A stretch of 64,000 nt of DNA from Cellvibrio polysaccharolyticus. GTDB taxonomy: Bacteria; Pseudomonadota; Gammaproteobacteria; Pseudomonadales; Cellvibrionaceae. Under the pieces are notes generated by a model. It made no database searches and was not told where the DNA came from. It saw only the letters and a list, made by a program, of their open reading frames with translations. Positions 17,618 to 25,160 of this stretch are shown here, piece after piece. Position 1 is the first letter of the stretch; every line of letters begins with the position of its first letter. Position numbers and translations under genes: made by a program. The stretch lies in NCBI RefSeq assembly GCF_015182315.1, contig NZ_PRDL01000001.1:4114501-4178500 (forward strand), written 5' to 3'.

Positions 17618-18844
17618 ATGGGTGCTTACAGTTATCGCGCATTGAATGAAACGGGTAAAACCGTTAAAGGCGTATTGGAAGGCGATTCCGAACGTCAGGT
17701 TCGCTCACAACTGCGCGCCAAAAAGCTGAAACCGCTGGAAGTGCTCAGCATCAACGGCAGAGCCGGTCGGGATACTACCGCCAGCACCAGCTGGAGCAGT
17801 CGCCTGCGCTCGCGGATCAGCAGCCGCGATCTGAGTTTGATTACCCGGCAAATGGCCTCGCTGGTGCGCTCCGGTTTACCGCTGGACGAAGCGCTGCACG
17901 CCACCGCGCGCCAGCACAGCAAACAACATATCAAACAGATCCTTTTGCAGGTACGTACCAAGGTACTGGAAGGTTTCAGCCTCGCCCAGGCACTGGGTGA
18001 AAACCCCACCGCCTTTAATGAAATGTACCGCGCCCTAGTGCGCGCCGGGGAAAGCAGTGGCTATCTCGGCCCGGTGCTGGAGCGTCTGGCCGACTACACC
18101 CAAACCAGCCAGCAAATGCAACAGCGGCTGAAAACCGCCATGATTTACCCAATCGTGCTGCTGGTTATCAGCCTCTCGGTTATCGTGTTGTTAATGGCTT
18201 TTGTAGTACCCGATCTGGTAAAAATTTTCGCCCAGAACAAACGCGAGCTGCCCTTTATTACCCAGGCACTGATCGCCACCAGCGATTTTGTGGTGAACTA
18301 CGGAATTTACTGCCTGGCAGCACTGATTGGCGCCATCTGGGGCGTGCGCCGGTTGCTGAAAACTGAAAAATGGAAATTGCGCTGGCATCGCTGGCAGCTG
18401 CGTATGCCGGTATTTGGCAACCTTATCCGTCAGGTCAACGCCGCCCGCTTTGCCGCTACGCTGAGCCTGTTGTCCGCCAGCGGTGTGCCATTGCTCCAGG
18501 CACTGTCCATTGCCGGACAGGTAATGAGCAATCGTGTCTTACAGGAATCCTGTGAAGAAGTGGCCAACGCGGTGCGGGAAGGTAGCAGCCTGTATCGCGC
18601 CATGGAAAATGCCGGCACTTTTCCGCCGTTGCTGGTCCAACTGGTGTCCAGTGGCGAGGCCAATGGCACCCTGCCCCAACAGCTCGATAACGCCGCCAAA
18701 GATCAGGAGCGGGAACTCGAAAGTATGCTGGGTATGGCCATGGGCTTGCTGGAACCACTGACCATCGTTTTTATGGGTGTATCGGTTTGTCTGATTGTAC
18801 TGGCGATTTTGATGCCGATTATGGACCTGAACAAACTGGTCTGA
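17618..18844 (+). CDS. gspF: Type II secretion inner-membrane platform protein GspF
   Basis: Polytopic core of the inner-membrane platform that contacts GspE and GspL. 408 residues, beginning with the typical MGAYSYRALNETGKTVKG; two repeated T2SSF domains (about 70-195 and 275-395) and three TM helices near 170-190, 222-245 and 375-400. The motif RQMASLVRSGLPLDEAL marks domain 1 and FAATLSLLSASGVPLLQAL domain 2. ATG 17618 lies 11 bp after gspE. Confidence 0.95.
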   Translation: MGAYSYRALNETGKTVKGVLEGDSERQVRSQLRAKKLKPLEVLSINGRAGRDTTASTSWSSRLRSRISSRDLSLITRQMASLVRSGLPLDEALHATARQHSKQHIKQILLQVRTKVLEGFSLAQALGENPTAFNEMYRALVRAGESSGYLGPVLERLADYTQTSQQMQQRLKTAMIYPIVLLVISLSVIVLLMAFVVPDLVKIFAQNKRELPFITQALIATSDFVVNYGIYCLAALIGAIWGVRRLLKTEKWKLRWHRWQLRMPVFGNLIRQVNAARFAATLSLLSASGVPLLQALSIAGQVMSNRVLQESCEEVANAVREGSSLYRAMENAGTFPPLLVQLVSSGEANGTLPQQLDNAAKDQERELESMLGMAMGLLEPLTIVFMGVSVCLIVLAILMPIMDLNKLV

Positions 18845-18876
18845 GTATTTGTCGTTCTGTTTTGGAGAATATCTTT

Positions 18877-19338
18877 ATGTCCCGATCAATTCCTGTAGCT
18901 GCAAAACGTCAGGGTGGTTTCAGCCTGATCGAAATTATGGTGGTGATCGTTATTATCGGTCTGCTGGTCGGTATCGTAGCGCCCAACGTGATTGGCCGTG
19001 CCGATGAAGCCCGTCTGCAAAAAGTGCAGGCCGACTTCAAAGCCATCCAGACCGCCTTGAAAATGTACCGCATCGACAACTTCGTTTATCCGTCCACCGA
19101 GCAAGGTCTGGAAGCACTGGTTACCCGCCCGTCACTGGCGCCGGTACCACGCAACTGGAAAAGCGGTGGCTACCTGGAAAGCCTGCCGATTGATCCGTGG
19201 GGCAACCCTTACGTTTACCTGAGCCCGGGTGAAGCGCGCGAATACGATATTTATACCCGCGGTGCCGATGGTATTACCGGTGGCGACGGCAACAATGCTG
19301 ACATAGGTGTTTGGGATAAACCGGCCAGCGTTGAATAA
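18877..19338 (+). CDS. gspG: Major pseudopilin GspG
   Basis: Main subunit of the T2SS pseudopilus. 153 residues with a type IV prepilin leader cut at QGG|FSLIEIMVVIVIIGLLVG, the conserved Glu at +5 of the mature protein, and the calcium-site/C-terminal region DPWGNPYVYLSPG...DGITGGDGNNADIGVW. ATG 18877 is chosen because GGAG lies at 18864-18867 and the leader is then of normal length; the frame opens further upstream inside gspF. Processing needs a GspO/PilD peptidase that is not in this window. Confidence 0.96.
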   Translation: MSRSIPVAAKRQGGFSLIEIMVVIVIIGLLVGIVAPNVIGRADEARLQKVQADFKAIQTALKMYRIDNFVYPSTEQGLEALVTRPSLAPVPRNWKSGGYLESLPIDPWGNPYVYLSPGEAREYDIYTRGADGITGGDGNNADIGVWDKPASVE

Positions 19339-19368
19339 ACCACGCTTGTGCCAACCTTGTGAAACCCC

Positions 19369-19977
19369 ATGAATTCAAATCGCGCCACTACGTTTCACCG
19401 ACTCAGCCCGGTATTCCAGCGGGGTTTTACCCTGCTGGAACTGATGGTGGTGGTGTTGATTATCGGCCTGGGTTTGAGCGTTATCTCGGTCGCTATTGGC
19501 CGGGATGACGTTTCTGTGGTGCGCACCGAAACGCAAAATTTTATCGCCAAAACCGATTTTGTTGCCGAGCAGGCCTTGTTGAACCGCGAAATCCTCGGAC
19601 TGTTTGTAGAGCCGCGCACGGTGGTGGATTCCACCAACAACCAGTGGTGTTATCGCTGGCAACGGTTTCGTGATAACAGCTGGCAAGCCGCCCACGAAAA
19701 CCTCGGTGAAGTCTGTTTACCGCTGGATGTGCAACTGGATCTGGTGATTGAAGACGAGCCCTGGGAATACGACCCGGAGCTGGAAACCCAGCCACCGGTG
19801 CTGGTTTTTTACCCCAGCGGTGAAGCAACACTGTTTGAAATGGCGCTGTTCCCGGTGGCTACCAGTAACAGTGCAGTAAATGACGATGATATCCAACGTA
19901 TTGAAGTCGACATGATGGGTGAAGTGCGCTGGCTTAACCGCGAACGCGAACTGGCCGAACAACGGGCTGGCCGCTGA
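19369..19977 (+). CDS. gspH: Minor pseudopilin GspH
   Basis: Minor pseudopilin that sits near the top of the pseudopilus beneath the tip complex. 202 residues, with leader cleavage at QRG|FTLLELMVVVLIIGLGLSV and the conserved Glu5, followed by a beta-rich domain. The mature N-terminus and place in the gene order identify it; the C-terminal part is poorly conserved, as usual for the family. The stop codon overlaps the gspI start by one base (TGATG). Confidence 0.9.
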   Translation: MNSNRATTFHRLSPVFQRGFTLLELMVVVLIIGLGLSVISVAIGRDDVSVVRTETQNFIAKTDFVAEQALLNREILGLFVEPRTVVDSTNNQWCYRWQRFRDNSWQAAHENLGEVCLPLDVQLDLVIEDEPWEYDPELETQPPVLVFYPSGEATLFEMALFPVATSNSAVNDDDIQRIEVDMMGEVRWLNRERELAEQRAGR

Positions 19978-20378
19978 TGAAACGTCATCGTCCACAGCGC
20001 GGTTTTACGCTGGTCGAAGTGATGGTCGCGCTGGCGATTGTCGCCATGGCGCTGCCCGCCATGTTGACGCTCATTACGGCGCAACTGGACAGTGCCGGCA
20101 GCGTACGGGAAAAAACCTACGCCTATTGGGTGGCAGAAAATGAATTGACCCGCATTCGCTTGCGGCAGGCTTATTTTCCCGACCAGAAATTAAGTGAGCG
20201 GGAAACCGGCCAAAGCGAAATGATCGGTGTGCGCTGGCAATGGGAATTGCTCACCGAAGAGACCGAAGTAGAAAATTTTTATCGCATGGATATTCGCGTG
20301 GGCCAGGCCGGCGGCGCCACCGAATCCCGGGTTAATGAACCGCTTGCGGTGATATCGGGCTTTATCAGTGAAGAATAA
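19977..20378 (+). CDS. gspI: Minor pseudopilin GspI
   Basis: Minor pseudopilin that with GspJ and GspK forms the tip which starts pseudopilus assembly. 133 residues, leader cut at QRG|FTLVEVMVALAIVAMALPA, Glu5 present, then AYWVAENELTRIRL, which matches the GspI core (the A-x-N-x-L pattern after the helix). It overlaps gspH by one base and gspJ by 11 bp, so translation of H-I-J is probably coupled. Confidence 0.92.
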   Translation: MKRHRPQRGFTLVEVMVALAIVAMALPAMLTLITAQLDSAGSVREKTYAYWVAENELTRIRLRQAYFPDQKLSERETGQSEMIGVRWQWELLTEETEVENFYRMDIRVGQAGGATESRVNEPLAVISGFISEE

Positions 20379-21063
20379 ACAGGTGCCGCGCAACGGCGGT
20401 TTTACCTTGCTGGAGGTGATGATCGCGCTCACCATCGCCGCGGTTATCGCGCTGATCAGCTATCAGGCGCTGTCTACCGCCTCTGATGGCGCGCAGGCCA
20501 CCCGGAGCGTTTTCCAGGAAGTGAACCAGCTGGATCGCACCTGGCAAATTATCGGTAACGACTTGCGCCAGGCATTAATTCCCGAACCCGGCCCACGCGG
20601 GCTGCGTTTTGAATTTGCCGGTTCCAGTTTGCGCTCTACCGGCATGAATGCGGAACAGGGCATATTGATGCTGACGCGACGCGGTTGGGTAAACCCTCTG
20701 GAGCGGTTGCGCAGCGATATGCAAAAAGTCATTTACCGGGTGGAAGAAGGCACGCTGTGGCGTGACTACATGCCCGAGCGCAACCTGAATTACGACGATA
20801 TTGATTTCGTTGAGGAAGCCTACAACCAGCGCATGCTGGAGCAGGTGAAAGATATCCAGATGCGTTTTCTGTCCACCGCTGTCTTGCAAAGCCGCGGGCG
20901 TTCAGCATTGGAAGGCTATCGTTACAGCGACGACTGGGAGCCCGAGTGGCCGTCACCGGCGCAACAGCAGGCTACCAGCACAACCTTGCCATTAGCCGTG
21001 GAAATCACTATTGAAATGGAGGCAGGCGGCAGTGTCACCCGTCTGTTTGAAGTTGGTCGTTAA
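20368..21063 (+). CDS. gspJ: Minor pseudopilin GspJ
   Basis: Minor pseudopilin of the I-J-K tip complex. 231 residues from GTG 20368, inside the end of gspI. Leader NGG|FTLLEVMIALTIAAVIALISYQ with Glu5, then ATRSVFQEVNQLDRTWQIIGNDLRQ and ILMLTRRGWVNPLERLRSDMQKVIYRV, the family core. The start is set by the short basic leader MKNKQVPRNGG; no other start keeps it. Its 3' end overlaps gspK by 32 bp. Confidence 0.93.
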   Translation: MKNKQVPRNGGFTLLEVMIALTIAAVIALISYQALSTASDGAQATRSVFQEVNQLDRTWQIIGNDLRQALIPEPGPRGLRFEFAGSSLRSTGMNAEQGILMLTRRGWVNPLERLRSDMQKVIYRVEEGTLWRDYMPERNLNYDDIDFVEEAYNQRMLEQVKDIQMRFLSTAVLQSRGRSALEGYRYSDDWEPEWPSPAQQQATSTTLPLAVEITIEMEAGGSVTRLFEVGR

Positions 21064-22042
21064 CGCCCGGCGACAACAAGGTTCTGTGCTGATTATGGCG
21101 CTGCTGATCGTAGCGCTGGTGGCCGGCCTGAGTATTAAATTTTCCAGCGACTATGAGCTGGGCATTGCCCGCGCCGAAAACCGCTGGCACGGTTTGCAAG
21201 CTACCGCTTACCTGCAAGGCATTGAAAGTTTCGCGATTAGTGGACTGAAAGAAGATGACCCCACGGTTGATTACATAGGCGAAGGCTGGGACACCGAAAT
21301 CCCTTACGAGATTGACGGCGGCTGGCTAACCGGGTCACTGAGCGATGCCAGCAGTCGCCTCAACCTGAACAGTTTGAATACACCGCTGGTGCCAGAAAAA
21401 CCGGCCAACAGCCATGAACGCTACAGCGAAGCACAGCGTCGCTTTCTTCGCTTGATGCAATCCTTTCCGCAAGTGCCGCTGGATTTGAATGAAGCGGTAA
21501 TGGTGCTTGAGGCAATTGTTGACTGGATGGATGCGGATGATACGGAATCGGGTTTTGGCGGTGCTGAAACCAATTACTATCAATCCACCGAAGTACCTTA
21601 TCGGGCGGCCAATGGTCCGTTTAAAAGTATTGATGAGTTGCGGCTGGTCAGATACATCACGCCACAACTTATGACGCTGTTACGTCCTTACATCACCATC
21701 TTGCCCGGCGATGTAGCGATGAATGTAAATACCTTGCCGCCGGTGTTGATCAGAACCCTGAACGCTGCCGACCAGCTGGTACCGCTGAGCGAAACCGATG
21801 CAGCACAAATTATTCAGAACTTTCCGCCGAACGGCTTTTACAGTGAGATTGGCGAATTCAAAGCGGTGTGGGATCAGAGCGTTGGTAACGGCAACCTCGA
21901 TACCAGCGGGCTGGCAGTTAACACCAGCTTTTTTCTGCTGCGCGCCCAGGTCACACTGGTGGAACAAAGGCGCAGTATGTTGAGCTTGCTGCAACGCGAT
22001 GGCGAAAGGATTCAGGTGATCCAGCGCCAGGAGGCGTTTTAA
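21032..22042 (+). CDS. gspK: Minor pseudopilin GspK
   Basis: Largest minor pseudopilin, at the pseudopilus tip. 336 residues. The leader ends QQG|SVLIMALLIVALVAGLS; the +5 Glu is absent, as is typical for GspK. The SAM-like helical domain includes DASSRLNLNSL and LDLNEAVMVLEAIVDWMDADD. GTG 21032 is preferred over TTG 21011 because GGAGG sits 9 bases before it; the gene then starts within gspJ. gspL follows after 115 bp, the widest gap in the operon. Confidence 0.9.
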   Translation: MSPVCLKLVVNARRQQGSVLIMALLIVALVAGLSIKFSSDYELGIARAENRWHGLQATAYLQGIESFAISGLKEDDPTVDYIGEGWDTEIPYEIDGGWLTGSLSDASSRLNLNSLNTPLVPEKPANSHERYSEAQRRFLRLMQSFPQVPLDLNEAVMVLEAIVDWMDADDTESGFGGAETNYYQSTEVPYRAANGPFKSIDELRLVRYITPQLMTLLRPYITILPGDVAMNVNTLPPVLIRTLNAADQLVPLSETDAAQIIQNFPPNGFYSEIGEFKAVWDQSVGNGNLDTSGLAVNTSFFLLRAQVTLVEQRRSMLSLLQRDGERIQVIQRQEAF

Positions 22043-22045
22043 GGC

Positions 22046-22134
22046 TGCCGACAGGGTCGGCCCGCTTTATGGATGCACCGGTATCGCCGCTGTCGATATC
22101 ATACAACGATGATTTACTATCACTCTTCGGAGTG
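22046..22134 (+). promoter_or_regulatory. Two hairpins in the gspK-gspL gap
   Basis: GCCGAC-AGG-GTCGGC (22046-22060) and CACTC-TTCG-GAGTG (about 22121-22134). The second is closed by a C-G pair over a UUCG tetraloop, a very stable RNA form, and lies just before the gspL ribosome site. Neither has a T run, so they look like RNA stability or translation elements rather than terminators. Confidence 0.4.
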
Positions 22135-22157
22135 AGATCAGGAACAATAAAAGCGTT

Positions 22158-23417
22158 ATGTCAGAACAACTTGTGATTTCTGTCGATCAAAGTGGTGATA
22201 CTTTTCGCTGGTGCTGGCTTACTGCCGGCCGCGAACCGGATCTGTCCACCGCCGCTGCCGGCGATCTCGCCGCGCTCGCCGAAAGCTTGCCGGCCACACC
22301 GGTTCAAGCCTGGCTGATTGTTCCTGGCAACCGCGTTGTCACGCGCGAGCTTGAGTATCTCGATAAAGAAAAAAAACACTTACGCACCCTGCTGCCGTTT
22401 CAGATGGAAGAAACGCTGATTGGTGATGTCGACAATTTTCATTTTGCGCTCGGCCCACTCAATCAGGGCAAAGTCTGTGTCGCCTGGCTCGAGAAAGCCT
22501 GGTTGGAGGCGGTTTACAGCGCACTGTCTGAAATCAATATTGAAGTCACCCGCTGCTGGTCAGCACCGCTGACGCTGCCACTGACGGTGACGCCTGTTAC
22601 CGACACAGAAACGCCTGTGGACGATCACTGGACAATTCAGCTCGATACCCAGGGCATTCATACCCGCTATGCCAGCGGCATGGGTTTCAGTATTGAACCG
22701 GCCTGGTTCGGTCAGGCGTTACAGCTGTTACTCACCGACCAAAAGCGGGTTGATAATTTACCCTTGCTGCACCTTCGCGCCCACACCAAAGAAGATTTGC
22801 AAGCGTTGCGTGAACAGATCCCCGCCAGCTTGCTGCACCGTATTGCTGACGAAACGGTGGTCAGCGCCTGGCGTCGCGACTACAGCGACAAGAGTATCAA
22901 CCTCGGCCAGGGCGAGTTTTCCCAGCGATTACCCATTGAGCGCTGGTGGCGCAACTGGCGCTACATCGCCGCTTTTGCCGCCGCCTGCCTGACGGTGCAT
23001 GTCGGTATTTTGCTGTACCAACTGCAAGACTACCGTCAGGAAAATATCGCCATTCGCAAAGCGATGGAAGAAGAGTATCGCCGGGTGGTACCGGAAGGAA
23101 CTTATGTTGATGCAGAAAGACAATTAACCGGTCTGGTGCGCCAGCAGCAGCCATCCGGTCAGGGTGGCAGCGCGGTATCGCTACTGGCAAAAATTTTCCC
23201 GTCCTTTGATGACAACAGCAGCATCACCATTCGCAGCGTGCAGTACCTGGGCGACAGCGGCGATGTCAATATGCAGCTGCAAGCTACCGATTTTGCGGCG
23301 ATTGAAAAATTGCGCAACGACACCGAGCAACAGGGACTGCAAGTTGAACTACTCAGCAGCAGCGTACAAGGCAACGTGCATTCGGCCCGCCTGAAATTTA
23401 CGCCACCGAGTCGATAA
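22158..23417 (+). CDS. gspL: Type II secretion protein GspL
   Basis: Bitopic inner-membrane protein that anchors GspE to the platform. 419 residues: a cytoplasmic actin-like domain (about 1-255, MSEQLVISVDQSGDTFRWCWL...LPFQMEETLIGDVDNFHFAL), one TM (about 272-292, YIAAFAAACLTVHVGILLYQL) and a periplasmic ferredoxin-like domain at the C-terminus. The pattern is normal for GspL. Paired with gspM 11 bp later. Confidence 0.93.
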   Translation: MSEQLVISVDQSGDTFRWCWLTAGREPDLSTAAAGDLAALAESLPATPVQAWLIVPGNRVVTRELEYLDKEKKHLRTLLPFQMEETLIGDVDNFHFALGPLNQGKVCVAWLEKAWLEAVYSALSEINIEVTRCWSAPLTLPLTVTPVTDTETPVDDHWTIQLDTQGIHTRYASGMGFSIEPAWFGQALQLLLTDQKRVDNLPLLHLRAHTKEDLQALREQIPASLLHRIADETVVSAWRRDYSDKSINLGQGEFSQRLPIERWWRNWRYIAAFAAACLTVHVGILLYQLQDYRQENIAIRKAMEEEYRRVVPEGTYVDAERQLTGLVRQQQPSGQGGSAVSLLAKIFPSFDDNSSITIRSVQYLGDSGDVNMQLQATDFAAIEKLRNDTEQQGLQVELLSSSVQGNVHSARLKFTPPSR

Positions 23418-23428
23418 TTCCGGACACT

Positions 23429-23914
23429 ATGATGAATAATTTTGTTGCCACATTCAGCCAACTCAATCGCCGCGATCAGGCAGCTCTGCTGATTTGTTCG
23501 CTGGTAGTCGGCATTTACCTGTTATGGGCGCTGTTGCTCAACCCGCTCGCCGAAAAACGTGCCGCGCAGCTGCAATCCAACACCGCAGCCAGCCAGTCAC
23601 TTGGCCGGGTAAAATTGCTCGCGGCGCAGTATCAGCAGTCCCGTGATCAGGCAGCAAGCAGTGCGTCCCCGGCGGGCAATATCAGCCAGCTGATTTACAG
23701 CACCTTGCAGGACAACGGCATTACCCTCAGCCAATTTCAGCCCGGCACCGCCGGTGAGGCCCGTATTCGTATTGATCGCACCCCTTACGAGCCCTTAATG
23801 CAGTGGCTCTATGAGCTGGAATTCAAACACCGGATTACCATTCGCGAATTATCCATTGCCGGCTCCAATGAAGTCGGGCTGGTGACCGTGAATATTCGCG
23901 TACAACAACATTAA
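23429..23914 (+). CDS. gspM: Type II secretion protein GspM
   Basis: Small bitopic platform protein that pairs with GspL. 161 residues: a short cytoplasmic N-terminus, a TM (about 18-38, ALLICSLVVGIYLLWALLL), then a Gln-rich linker and a periplasmic ferredoxin-like fold (ISQLIYSTLQDNGITLSQFQ...MQWLYELEFKHRITIRELSI). ATG 23429 is followed by a second in-frame ATG; either may be used. Confidence 0.9.
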   Translation: MMNNFVATFSQLNRRDQAALLICSLVVGIYLLWALLLNPLAEKRAAQLQSNTAASQSLGRVKLLAAQYQQSRDQAASSASPAGNISQLIYSTLQDNGITLSQFQPGTAGEARIRIDRTPYEPLMQWLYELEFKHRITIRELSIAGSNEVGLVTVNIRVQQH

Positions 23915-23951
23915 TTAAAAAATTCCGTTCATCGGTTGCTACAGGACTTTT

Positions 23952-24755
23952 ATGTCGGCTTTATCTTCACGCTTTTCCCGACCGGCTTCGCGCTATTTGC
24001 TCTGGGTGTTAACAGGGCTGTTGCTGTGGCTGGTTTTTGTCATCAGCCAAATACCGGCCAGCTGGGCTGCCTGGGCGATGACCCGCAGCGGCCAAGTCGG
24101 CCTGACCGGCGTTAGCGGCACACTGTGGCAAGGGAGCGCCAGTCTCGCCAGTTTCCGGGTGGATCAAACCGATTATTCCCTGGGTCAATTGCGCTGGGAT
24201 CTCGATCCCTGGACATTGCTCCTGCTCAAACCCTGTGCGGTTATCGCCACCGAGCTGGATCGCCAGCATATTGATGGCAAGGTGTGCTCCGGCATCAGCG
24301 GCGAGCTTTCGTTGCATGACACCACCATCAGTGCACCGGCATCCTTATTAAAAGCCGCTGTGCCCCTGCCGCTCGACGGGCAAATTTCTGCACAGATCAA
24401 ACGTATGGATTTGCAAGGCGATTATTTAAAATCCTTGCAAGGCAATTTCAGCTGGACCTCGGCACAGATTAATAACGGTAAAAACTGGATGCGCCTGGGC
24501 AGTTACGCTGCCGAATTGAAAGACGATCAACAAGGCGGCATTGAAGCGCAGGTATTTCATCTCGACGGCCCCACCCAGGTAGATATGCAAGTGCATTTAT
24601 TGGCCGGTGGCGGTGGCTCCGCCAAAGGCAGCCTGATGATGTCGCGGGAGTTTACCCGCGAAGTGGAAGCCGATGCCTGGATCAGTATGTTTGCCCAGCT
24701 TGAACAAACGGATGCTGAAGGCAACAACCACTACCGGGTAGAACTGGAGTTTTAA
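23952..24755 (+). CDS. gspN: Type II secretion protein GspN
   Basis: Last gene of the T2SS operon; GspN is found in only some systems and its role is not settled. 267 residues with one N-terminal TM (about 16-36, YLLWVLTGLLLWLVFVISQIP) and a beta-rich periplasmic domain that includes GLTGVSGTLWQGSA and QLRWDLDPWTLL, both typical of GspN. Followed at once by a long hairpin terminator. Confidence 0.9.
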   Translation: MSALSSRFSRPASRYLLWVLTGLLLWLVFVISQIPASWAAWAMTRSGQVGLTGVSGTLWQGSASLASFRVDQTDYSLGQLRWDLDPWTLLLLKPCAVIATELDRQHIDGKVCSGISGELSLHDTTISAPASLLKAAVPLPLDGQISAQIKRMDLQGDYLKSLQGNFSWTSAQINNGKNWMRLGSYAAELKDDQQGGIEAQVFHLDGPTQVDMQVHLLAGGGGSAKGSLMMSREFTREVEADAWISMFAQLEQTDAEGNNHYRVELEF

Positions 24756-24795
24756 ACAACAAAGCGGTCATCGCACAAGATGACCGCTTTGTTGT
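24756..24795 (+). terminator. Terminator of the T2SS operon
   Basis: A perfect 17-bp stem, arms 24756-24772 and 24779-24795, with a 6-nt loop GCACAA. The arms contain AAAGCGGTCATC and GATGACCGCTTT, so U-rich 3' and A-rich 5' ends form part of the stem; it may work in both directions. Confidence 0.8.
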
Positions 24796-25160
24796 AGCCA
24801 ATGTCGCTCTTGAAAATAACAACCTTCCGCTCTAAACCTGGCCGTCAACATAAAGGTATTCGCTCGGCCATTCGAGGTTTTTAATACACCGCATTGCCCA
24901 TCAAACAAACCGCAGACTTTCCGATTCACCAAACAGATTGTGCACCGGAATTCACCGTCTTAAATAGCGAGCTATTTTCAGCCTCGCTAAAAACTTCAGC
25001 TGACAATGTCGCAGGCGCCTGCTTCAAATCGCATACACATCCTGTACTTGCAACATTCCCCGGTTAGCAACCATTCACTCACAAAACGCTTGTGTTTGTG
25101 CGCCAAGTGTTCAATCATCGGCAAAAATGCCTTTCAAAATTAGAAGCGTTGGACACACAC
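24796..25160. other. Upstream region of the TonB-dependent receptor
   Basis: 365 bp with no gene. It holds a 7-bp dyad, AAATAGC (24962-24968) and GCTATTT (24971-24977), which could be an operator. I found no convincing Fur box. The receptor frame is open back to 25092 but ATG 25161 fits the signal peptide best. Confidence 0.4.
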
